A stretch of 64,000 bases of DNA, taken from Opitutia bacterium. GTDB taxonomy: Bacteria; Verrucomicrobiota; Verrucomicrobiia; Opitutales; Opitutaceae. The notes under the pieces were generated by a model. The model was given only the letters and a program-made list of their open reading frames with translations. It made no database searches and was not told the origin of the DNA. Where the stretch lies: assembly GCA_016187945.1 (NCBI GenBank), contig JACPIT010000006.1:124001-188000 (forward strand), read 5' to 3'. Below, one piece after another: positions 57,623 to 64,000 of this stretch. The position numbers and the translations under genes were made by a program. The first letter of the stretch is position 1, and every line of letters begins with the position of its first letter.

Positions 57623-59818
57623 TCAGTTGCGACGCAGCGCGGCGTTGCCGGTCCAGGTGTAGGTTTTGCCGTTCGCCTCGATGCGGCGCTCGGCCTTCGC
57701 GTCAGCGGCGCGGTTGGTGATCGTCAGCGTCCACGCGAGACCGCCCGCGCCCGCGATGGCGACGACCGTGCCCTCGTCTGTCGCAGCGAGCACGCGCACG
57801 GATTTGATTGTCGGGAAACCGCCCGTCGTGAACTCTTTCGTGCCGTCCCAGACGCCGTGCGGCTCGAGCACGCTGGCGAACACCTTGTTCGCACCGCGCG
57901 TGCGCAGCATGAACGCCGCCTCGTTGCGCAGGTTGAAATTCGGGTCGTTCGCGCCGATGCGCGTCATCACGAGCTGTGTCGCCGCATCGGCGGCTGCGGT
58001 GACCGTGTAGTAGCGGCTGCCGTTGAGCCAAGTGAACTGCACCGGGCCGCTCGCCGTGCCCTCGGCCTCGAGCCAGAGGTGTTGATAGCCGTGATCCTTG
58101 CCGAGCGGATGGCGCTCGGTCGTGGCGACTTTCATCGGCACGTTCGTCGCGAGGAAGTGACCTTGATAGTAGAACGGCAGATCGTAGTCGTGCTCGGTCG
58201 CCGACGTCGCACGCAGCACGTCGACGAGCACGGGAAACGCGAGCCGCGGATCGCGCACGAGCGCGAGCGTGCGCTGCATCGCGACGCCTTTGACGGCCGT
58301 GGTGTCGCGCGCGCTGACGACCTGGAAGTCCGCGTCGCTCGCGTCGAAGAAATGCGCGTCGGAATGCTGATGCTCGGCCGCTTCGTAATCACCGCCGTAT
58401 TGCGTGCTCTGGTCGACGACGAGCGCGTTGTGCGCGACCGTCTGCTTCGCGTAAGTCTTGTTTTCCTTCAGGTAGCGACCGCCCCACTTCTGCTCGACGT
58501 TCACCCAGCGCGCCGAGCCGTAGTCGGAGAGAATTTCGCGGCCTTGATCGTAGTAGATCACGCTGAGTTTGTCGTAGTGGCCGTGCTCCATGCCGAACGC
58601 GGAATATTTCAAAACCGCGAGCGACTGGCTGCCGCCCGACTTCGCGCGCAGCAGCGCCACGCCGCCGTCGGTCCCGCGCGGGCCGTCGCCGTAGGCCACG
58701 CTGCGATATTCGAACGCGGGCGGCTGCGGATTCGCGGCGAGCGCCCGCGCCACCGCGAGGCCCGCGGCATTGAGCGCCACGGCGCCTTGCCGTTTCGCGA
58801 TGCCGAGGAGGTGCGCGTCGCGTCCGTAGCGGACGCAGGCCCAGTCGACCGCGAGAATGACTTCGGGCGACTGGAAGGTTTTCTCCTTCATCGCGTCGTT
58901 GAAAGGAATGAACTCGCCGTTGACCGAGGTGAGCTGGAGGAGCGAATCGACCGCCCGGCACAGCACGCCGTCGCGGCGCGCGAAGACTTTCAACTCGGGC
59001 TGGTTGTTTTCGATCACCTGCGCGAACACGTAGAACGGCATGATGACGTAGCGCGCGTAGTAGGGCCCTTCACAATAGTAGCCGTCGGGCGCGTAGAGTT
59101 CGTCGAGCTGCTTGAACCAGCCGCCGGTCTTGCCGTCCATCTTCGAGCCGTAGAGGGCCTTCTTCACGAGTTCGTCGTCACCCATCGCATAGCCAGCCAT
59201 GCCGACCGCGGTCGCGGCCCATGTGCCGTGGTTGTGGATGCGGTCGAACTCGGCGGCCCGCTCGTCGGCGAGGAAATGCGCCATCGGCTCGAAGATGTTT
59301 TTCTCGAACCGCGCCCGCTCGTCCGGGGTGAGTGTATCGTGGACGCAGTCGTAGGCTTGGGACGCGTGCACGAGCCAGACGCACTCGTTGAGGCTCTGGT
59401 GAAACAGGCGACCCGGCGATGAGCTGGCGGCGGCGGGGTGATTGCCGAGCGTCGGGTAGAGCGCCGCGTATTTTTCGAGCATCGCCTTCACGAAGGCCGC
59501 GTAGCGCGCCTCGCCGGTGACTTGATAAAGAAAACCTGCGAGCTGCATCTCGGCGTAATTCGCCTTGTGGCGCTCGTGCGTGTAGCCGGCGGCGTCTTTC
59601 GGTTGCGGCACGTCGATCGGCGCGGCGAGCGCGCGCTCGACCTTTGCCGTCGCCTCGGCGAGCGCCGCGTCGAACAGCGGCGTGTGACCGCGCGCCGCGC
59701 GGATTTCCTGCACCTCGGCGGGCGTCAGCAGCAATCGCGGGTGGACGCCCCCCGACGCCGCGAACACCGCGACGGCACACGCGGCGAAGAAGATGGATGC
59801 GGCGACGACGGCCTTCAT
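57623..59818 (-). CDS. PL17 oligoalginate lyase
   Basis: 731 residues with a signal peptide (~1-23, ending AVFAASGG). An alpha/alpha-toroid (~30-370) is followed by a heparinase II/III-like beta-sandwich. Active-site motifs: RIHNHGTWAATA (Asn-His), CEGPYYARYVIMPFY (catalytic Tyr) and FGMEHGHYDKLSVIYYD. PL17 releases unsaturated monouronate from alginate oligomers in the periplasm. The start at 59818 (MKAVVAAS) gives a clean signal peptide; GTG 59833, overlapping the upstream stop as GTGA, is an alternative. Confidence 0.94.
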   Translation of the reverse strand: MKAVVAASIFFAACAVAVFAASGGVHPRLLLTPAEVQEIRAARGHTPLFDAALAEATAKVERALAAPIDVPQPKDAAGYTHERHKANYAEMQLAGFLYQVTGEARYAAFVKAMLEKYAALYPTLGNHPAAASSSPGRLFHQSLNECVWLVHASQAYDCVHDTLTPDERARFEKNIFEPMAHFLADERAAEFDRIHNHGTWAATAVGMAGYAMGDDELVKKALYGSKMDGKTGGWFKQLDELYAPDGYYCEGPYYARYVIMPFYVFAQVIENNQPELKVFARRDGVLCRAVDSLLQLTSVNGEFIPFNDAMKEKTFQSPEVILAVDWACVRYGRDAHLLGIAKRQGAVALNAAGLAVARALAANPQPPAFEYRSVAYGDGPRGTDGGVALLRAKSGGSQSLAVLKYSAFGMEHGHYDKLSVIYYDQGREILSDYGSARWVNVEQKWGGRYLKENKTYAKQTVAHNALVVDQSTQYGGDYEAAEHQHSDAHFFDASDADFQVVSARDTTAVKGVAMQRTLALVRDPRLAFPVLVDVLRATSATEHDYDLPFYYQGHFLATNVPMKVATTERHPLGKDHGYQHLWLEAEGTASGPVQFTWLNGSRYYTVTAAADAATQLVMTRIGANDPNFNLRNEAAFMLRTRGANKVFASVLEPHGVWDGTKEFTTGGFPTIKSVRVLAATDEGTVVAIAGAGGLAWTLTITNRAADAKAERRIEANGKTYTWTGNAALRRN

Positions 59819-59829
59819 GGTTCGGCGTT

Positions 59830-60585
59830 TCACGCGAAGAAGATGCCGCCGTTGATCTCGAGCGATTCGCCGTTGATGAACGACGCGCGCTCCGACGCGA
59901 GGAACGCGATCGCCTCGGCGACTTCCTCCGCCCGGCCCTCGCGCCCGAGCGGAGTCATCCCGGCGACGCGCTGCCGCACCTCGGGTTTCGTGAAAGTGTC
60001 GTGGAACTGCGTGGCGATCATGCCGGGCGAAACGCAGTTCACGCGAATGCGGCGCGGCCCGAGTTCCTTCGCCATCGCGCGCGTGAAGTTCGACACACCC
60101 GCCTTCGCCGTTGCGTAGGCGCTCGCACCCGGCCCGCCGCCGTCGCGCGCGGCTTGCGAAGAGACGTTCACGATCGCGCCGCCGTCCGGCATCAGCGGGA
60201 GCGCGGCTTTCGTCGCGAGGAAGACGCTTTTCAAATTCAGCGCGATCACCTGGTCCCAGAACGCCTCGTCCATTTCGGCGATCGTCTTCCGCGCCACGAG
60301 GCCGCCTGCGAGATTCACGAGCACGTCGAGGCGTCCGTTGCCGGCGCGGCCGGCCGCTTCGACGATCCGCGCGACGTCCACGGCGACCGCGATGTCACCT
60401 TGCGCCAGCACGCCGTGTCCGCCCGCGGCTTCGATGGCGCGCAGGGTCTCTTCGGCCGCGCCGCGGTTGCTGCGGTAGTTGACGACGACGGTCGCGCCGA
60501 GCGCGGCGAGTCGCACCGAAGTCGCGCGCCCGATGTCGCGCGCGCCACCGGTGACGAGGGCAGTCTTGCCTTGGAATTCGAGCAT
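59830..60585 (-). CDS. SDR oxidoreductase, probable DEH reductase
   Basis: 251 residues, classical short-chain dehydrogenase: TGGARDIGRA cofactor loop (an Asp replaces the usual Gly), NLAGG, and the Ser-Tyr-Lys triad in VSSQAARD...ASAYATAKAGVSNF. VVNYRSNRGA after strand 2 suggests NADPH preference. In alginate loci such enzymes reduce DEH (4-deoxy-L-erythro-5-hexoseulose uronate) to KDG. First gene of the operon. No KDG kinase or aldolase is in the window; those must be elsewhere. Confidence 0.88.
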   Translation of the reverse strand: MLEFQGKTALVTGGARDIGRATSVRLAALGATVVVNYRSNRGAAEETLRAIEAAGGHGVLAQGDIAVAVDVARIVEAAGRAGNGRLDVLVNLAGGLVARKTIAEMDEAFWDQVIALNLKSVFLATKAALPLMPDGGAIVNVSSQAARDGGGPGASAYATAKAGVSNFTRAMAKELGPRRIRVNCVSPGMIATQFHDTFTKPEVRQRVAGMTPLGREGRAEEVAEAIAFLASERASFINGESLEINGGIFFA

Positions 60586-60655
60586 AGAAAGGACGAGAGA
60601 AAGGGGTGTCTGGAAGCGTCGGCTTCGCGAGGGGTGAGCGAAAAGAGAACGAAAA

Positions 60656-60684
60656 ATTCAGCTCAGTCAAACGTTTTAGTGCAA
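60656..60684 (-). promoter_or_regulatory. Possible LacI operator and promoter of the alginate operon
   Basis: The 202-base gap between the LacI gene and the operon holds CAAACGTTTTA (60668-60678) with the perfect palindrome AAACGTTT, whose central CG is typical of LacI-family sites. On the minus strand TTGCAC (60684-60679) could be a -35 box, placing the palindrome in the spacer; the -10 (CTGAAT near 60661) is poor. About 70 bases separate it from the SDR start. Confidence 0.4.
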
Positions 60685-60787
60685 CGATTGACTATTTCAG
60701 GAAATCCCCGTCTGTCATGTCATTATCCTCTGATCTCCTGCGTTTTCTGCTAGGCGATCGGGAAAGCATCGGCAGTTTCGCGCCCCG

Positions 60788-61855
60788 CTAGCGCGGCCGC
60801 GACTGCGCCGTGGATTCGCGCACGACGAGCTCGGGCGTCAACGTGAGGTGCTCCGGAGCGCTCCGGCTCTTTTCCTCCATGCGACCGATGAGCAGGTCGA
60901 CCGCGGATTTCATGAGCGCTTCGAGCGGCTGGCGCACGGTTGTGAGCGGTGGGTTCACGATCTGGCAAAGATGGATGTCGTCGAAGCCCACCACGGAAAT
61001 CTCGCGCGGAATGCCGAGGCCGAGTTCGCGGCAACCCGCGTAGATGCCGACCGCAGTCATGTCGTTGATCGCGAAAAACGCCGTCGGTGGCTCCGGCAAT
61101 TTCAACAACGCGACCGCCGCCGCGCGCCCGATCTCGGTGACGATTTCCTCATCGTCGCTCGGGTTCACGTTTTCCGTCCACTCCAGTCGCGCGTCGGGCA
61201 CGATGCCGGCGGCGCGGAGCGTGGCGCGGTAACCTTCGAGACGGTCGCGCCGGTTCGCCGAGGAAATCGGCCCGGACACGAACGCGATGCGGCGATGCCC
61301 GAGCGCGAGCAGGTGCTCGATCGCGAGCTTGGCGCCGAGAGCGTTGTCGACGCGCACGCTGTCGAGTTCGAGACCGGCGTCGTTGAGCGTCAGGCGATCG
61401 AACGCCACGACCTGCAAGCCGCGTCTCGTCACGCCCGCCATATGGCGCAGCGACAGCGGCGACGAGCCGAGGATCACGCCGCGAATGCCGCGCGCGAGCA
61501 TCGACTCGACGTAGCGCTGCTCGCGCTCCGGGTTGCCCTCGGCGTTGCAGAGCAGCACCTGGTAATTCTTCGCCTCGGCCGCGTGCTCGACGCAGCGCGC
61601 GAACTCGCCCCAAAACGGATTCGCCACCGTCGGCACGACGAGCCCGATCGTCGGGACGTAACCGGTCTTGAGCGCGCGCGCCATCTCGTTGGTCGAGTAA
61701 CCGAGGTCGGCCACGGCTTTCAGCACGCGTTCCGACGTGTCAGGCCGCATGCGGTCGAGTTTGCCGTTCAGCACGAGCGAAACCGTCGAGGTGGAAACAC
61801 CCGCGGCCTTCGCGACGTCGTGGATCGTGACTCGTCCCACCGGCTGATTCGGCAT
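60788..61855 (-). CDS. LacI-family transcription regulator of the alginate locus
   Basis: 355 residues. N-terminal helix-turn-helix VTIHDVAKAAGVSTSTVSLVLNGK (8-31), hinge helix ALKTGYVPTIGLVVP, and a periplasmic-binding-protein-like sensor domain (VVAFDRL..., FFAINDMTAVGIYAG, SVVGFDDIHLCQIVNPPLTTVRQP). The usual LacI repressor architecture. It sits just upstream of the operon on the same strand and probably responds to an alginate breakdown product (inference). Confidence 0.93.
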   Translation of the reverse strand: MPNQPVGRVTIHDVAKAAGVSTSTVSLVLNGKLDRMRPDTSERVLKAVADLGYSTNEMARALKTGYVPTIGLVVPTVANPFWGEFARCVEHAAEAKNYQVLLCNAEGNPEREQRYVESMLARGIRGVILGSSPLSLRHMAGVTRRGLQVVAFDRLTLNDAGLELDSVRVDNALGAKLAIEHLLALGHRRIAFVSGPISSANRRDRLEGYRATLRAAGIVPDARLEWTENVNPSDDEEIVTEIGRAAAVALLKLPEPPTAFFAINDMTAVGIYAGCRELGLGIPREISVVGFDDIHLCQIVNPPLTTVRQPLEALMKSAVDLLIGRMEEKSRSAPEHLTLTPELVVRESTAQSRPR

Positions 61856-61931
61856 TTGTCAGCCGAAATACAGGAACGCGCGCAAACGGCAAGCGAGGCG
61901 TGCGGCGGAGCGCGGACCGCGCGCTCAAGCG

Positions 61932-62004
61932 GCAGGGCGAGTCGTCTCGACAAGCCGCGAGCGGCACGCGGACACGACCGGCTCGTCGGGACGACTCGCC
62001 CTAC
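61932..62004. repeat. REPIN-like inverted repeat (GTAGGGCGA family)
   Basis: GCAGGGCGAGTCG at the left and CGACTCGCCCTAC at the right; the left head is GCAG instead of GTAG. Same family as 9521-9573 and 24993-25068. Confidence 0.7.
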
Positions 62005-62014
62005 CACCGGCTGC

Positions 62015-62038
62015 AAAAAAGCCCGCGTCACCGCGGGC
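62015..62038 (-). terminator. Intrinsic terminator of smc
   Basis: GCCCGCG/CGCGGGC stem with a four-base loop; on the minus strand followed by six T. It lies 58 bases after the smc stop. Confidence 0.85.
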
Positions 62039-62039
62039 T

Positions 62040-62091
62040 CTTGGAACTTGGCACTTGTTACTTGCCACTTGCGCGCCGCCACGGCGGCGCG
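62040..62091. repeat. CTTG heptad array plus GC hairpin after the smc stop
   Basis: CTTGGAA, CTTGGCA, CTTGTTA, CTTGCCA, CTTGCGC in strict seven-base register (62040-62074), overlapping a CGCGCCGCC/GGCGGCGCG hairpin (62072-62091) that ends 4 bases from the smc stop. Same layout as after zwf and opcA. Confidence 0.8.
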
Positions 62092-62095
62092 GCGC

Positions 62096-64000
62096 TTACG
62101 CCTCGACCGGCTTCGGGCGCGCGTTGCGCACGGCGTCGGCGACGGTCGTCGGCAACGCCTCGGCTTCGCCGCTGACCTTGTCGAATTTCATCGAGAGCGT
62201 GCGCGACACGCCGCGCTCCTGCATCGTCACGCCGTAGATCGCGTCGGCGGCGGCGATGGTGCTCTTGTTGTGCGTGATGATGATGAACTGCGAGCTGTCC
62301 ACGAACTGCTTCAGCAGGTTCGTGAAGCGGTGAATGTTCGACTCGTCGAGCGGCGCGTCGAGTTCGTCGAGCAAGCAGAACGGCGACGGCTTCACCATGT
62401 AGAGCGCGAACAGCAGCGCGACCGCCGTGAGCGTCTTCTGACCGCCGGAGAGCAGCGTGATGCCCTTGAGCTTCGTGCCCGGCGGCTGCGCCACGATCTC
62501 GATGCCGCTCTCGAGCGGATCCTCAGCCGTGATGAGTTCGATCTCCGCGCGGCCGCCGCCGAACAGGATGTTGAACGTGTAGGCGAAATTTTTGCGGATC
62601 TGCTCGAAGGTGACTTTGAACTGCTCGAGCGACGTGTGGTTGATGTCGTCGATGGCTTTGAGCAGCGCGGCCTTGGCGTTCGTGAGGTCGTCGACCTGGT
62701 TTTTCAGGAACTCGTAACGCTGTTTCAGCTCCGAGTATTCCTCGATCGCGACGAGATTCACCGCGCCCATCGAGCCGAGGCGCTGACGCAGCGCGTCGAC
62801 CTCGCTCTTGATCACGGTCCAATCCGTGTTCTCCATCGCCGCAAAATCGGCCTCCGTCGGCTCGCCCTTTTCCTTCTTCTTTTTGCGACGGGGCTTCGCG
62901 GGCTCGGCAGCAGGGGCATCTGCAGCCGCGGGCGCGGCGCCGTCAGGGGCGCCGGCGCCCACCTGCTCGGCGGCGGCGGCTTCAACCGGAGCGGCAGCGG
63001 GCAACGCCTTCGGCAGTCCGGCGTCCTCCGTCTTCGCTCCGCCGTTCTCGTCCTCCTCGTCGAGGTCGAGATCCTTCATGCCCTCGGGCTCGTCGTCGGC
63101 GTGCCAGAGCAGGTGCTTCCAATCGAGCGTCGAGATGTCCGTCTGGAACTCGTGCGTGACTTCGTCGATGAGGAACTGCAGGCGCGCGCGCGTCTCGGCG
63201 ACTTTCACTTCGGTGCGCGACAGCTCGGACATCGACGCTTCGGCCTCAGTGCGGATCGAACTCATGCCGGCTTCGACCGAGTTGATCTCGGATTCGATCG
63301 ACGTGAGTTCGTTGCGGACGGATTCGACGTTCTGCTGGGCGACGGCGAGCGTCGTGGCGATTTCCTCGGCTCGGGCGCGCTGGCCGGCGGACTCGTTCTC
63401 GAGCTGCGAAATCTGCTCGGTCCACGACTCGACCTCGATCTCGCGCTCGTCGTGCAAATCGGCGAGCTGCGCGCGGCGGCGCTCCATCTCGGAGAGGCCG
63501 CGATCGAGCACTTCGACCTTTTGGCGACGCTCGGCGAGTTCGAGGCGGGCCTGCGCGAGGCCTTCCTTCTTGCCGTCGCGCTCGGCGCGCTTGCCGGAAA
63601 TTTCCGCTTCGGTCTGCGCGATCTTCTGCTTCTGCGCCTCGACCTCGCCCTGTGCCTCGGCCAGTTGCGCCTGGGCCTTCGCGTGGCGCGCAAGGGCTTC
63701 CTGGTGATCGCGCTGGAGATTGCCGAGCTCGTTCTGCATGCGCCCGAGGCGATTCGCCGCCTCGTCGTGCGCGCGCTGGGCGTTTTTCTCTTCGCTGTGG
63801 AGCGTCGCGGCCTGCTGCGAGGCGGCGAGCACGTCCTTGCGCTTCTGCTCGAGCGTCTGCTCGGCCTCGTTCAGCGCGGTGTTCAGCTTCTCGATCAGCG
63901 CCTTCTGCTCGTCGTGCGCGGTCTGCTCGGCGACGACGGCCTTGCCCGTCTCGCGCAGATCGACTTCGCGCTGCACGATCGAGTTCGCCGGCTTCTTGTG
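62096..64000 (-). CDS. smc: Chromosome segregation protein SMC, C-terminal part
   Basis: The last ~634 residues; the 5' part lies beyond the window. A long coiled coil (64,000 to ~63,150) is followed by an acidic then Ala/Pro-rich insertion (~62,840-63,105, including KPRRKKKKEKGE), a short coil with ALRQRLGSMGAVNLVAIEEY, and the C-terminal ATPase lobe: the signature motif LSGGQKTLTAVALLFA and Walker B FCLLDELDAPLDE. SMC dimers with ScpAB compact and segregate chromosomes. The ~85-residue low-complexity insert between coil and head is unusual; the head motifs are intact. Confidence 0.95.
   Translation of the reverse strand, partial: HKKPANSIVQREVDLRETGKAVVAEQTAHDEQKALIEKLNTALNEAEQTLEQKRKDVLAASQQAATLHSEEKNAQRAHDEAANRLGRMQNELGNLQRDHQEALARHAKAQAQLAEAQGEVEAQKQKIAQTEAEISGKRAERDGKKEGLAQARLELAERRQKVEVLDRGLSEMERRRAQLADLHDEREIEVESWTEQISQLENESAGQRARAEEIATTLAVAQQNVESVRNELTSIESEINSVEAGMSSIRTEAEASMSELSRTEVKVAETRARLQFLIDEVTHEFQTDISTLDWKHLLWHADDEPEGMKDLDLDEEDENGGAKTEDAGLPKALPAAAPVEAAAAEQVGAGAPDGAAPAAADAPAAEPAKPRRKKKKEKGEPTEADFAAMENTDWTVIKSEVDALRQRLGSMGAVNLVAIEEYSELKQRYEFLKNQVDDLTNAKAALLKAIDDINHTSLEQFKVTFEQIRKNFAYTFNILFGGGRAEIELITAEDPLESGIEIVAQPPGTKLKGITLLSGGQKTLTAVALLFALYMVKPSPFCLLDELDAPLDESNIHRFTNLLKQFVDSSQFIIITHNKSTIAAADAIYGVTMQERGVSRTLSMKFDKVSGEAEALPTTVADAVRNARPKPVEA

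Noticed and set aside
62040-62074. CTTG arrays considered as CRISPR or direct-repeat arrays
   Set aside because: Units are seven bases without spacers, and no cas gene is present.

Overview
The window looks like chromosomal DNA of a verrucomicrobial bacterium, most like the Opitutaceae (Opitutus/Lacunisphaera relatives). This is inferred from the high GC content, a PEP-CTERM protein, large Ig/NHL repeat secreted proteins, TonB receptors without SusD partners, and Verrucomicrobia-like versions of housekeeping genes. I see no rRNA, tRNA, CRISPR array or complete insertion sequence. About 52 protein genes are supported. ileS at the left edge and smc at the right edge are cut by the window.

Layout. 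1-3,023: ileS end, a DksA-like gene, lspA and yicC. 3,024-3,472: a four-helix-bundle gene enclosed by inverted repeats. 3,470-7,238: trpB, a Cys-rich membrane protein and a PEP-CTERM protein. 7,331-9,510: an RsbU-type phosphatase and a STAS protein. 9,586-14,520: acnA, a peroxiredoxin and tyrS. 14,565-17,781: a toxin-antitoxin pair, an MgtC-like protein and a DUF1338 (2-oxoadipate) enzyme. 17,865-21,618: a giant RCC1/NHL/Ig surface protein and a SugE-type exporter. 21,901-27,359: a two-gene 2-oxoacid:ferredoxin oxidoreductase followed by an ADP-forming acyl-CoA synthetase, a plausible energy-conserving pathway from 2-oxo acids to ATP. 27,467-31,208: pgl, opcA and zwf (oxidative pentose phosphate pathway). 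31,583-34,366: yraN and a GAF-PilB ATPase. 34,629-36,847: a DUF3800 protein and an Mrr-type restriction enzyme (possible defence patch). 36,901-47,419: membrane proteins, a PrsW-like protease, small conserved proteins, a serine hydrolase, an EF-hand protein, a histidine kinase and an M48 peptidase.

47,429-61,855 is a coherent alginate-use locus, all on the minus strand: LacI regulator, SDR reductase, PL17 oligoalginate lyase, KdgF-like cupin, MFS transporter, two TonB receptors, an esterase and a multi-domain PL7 alginate lyase, closed by an intrinsic terminator. It covers depolymerisation outside the cell, outer-membrane import, periplasmic cleavage to unsaturated uronate, inner-membrane import, linearisation and reduction to KDG.

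The most unusual feature is the intergenic DNA. Many gaps are filled almost exactly by two kinds of repeat. (1) Degenerate arrays with a seven-base period, in at least four unrelated sequence families, often as inverted pairs or starting right after a stop codon with a GC hairpin. One inverted pair encloses the four-helix-bundle gene. (2) REP/REPIN-like palindromes of several families, most beginning GTAG and ending CTAC. Both kinds appear to have entered reading frames: four blocks lie in frame in the acyl-CoA synthetase gene, and others lie in the lspA and DUF1338 genes. No REP-associated transposase is in the window.
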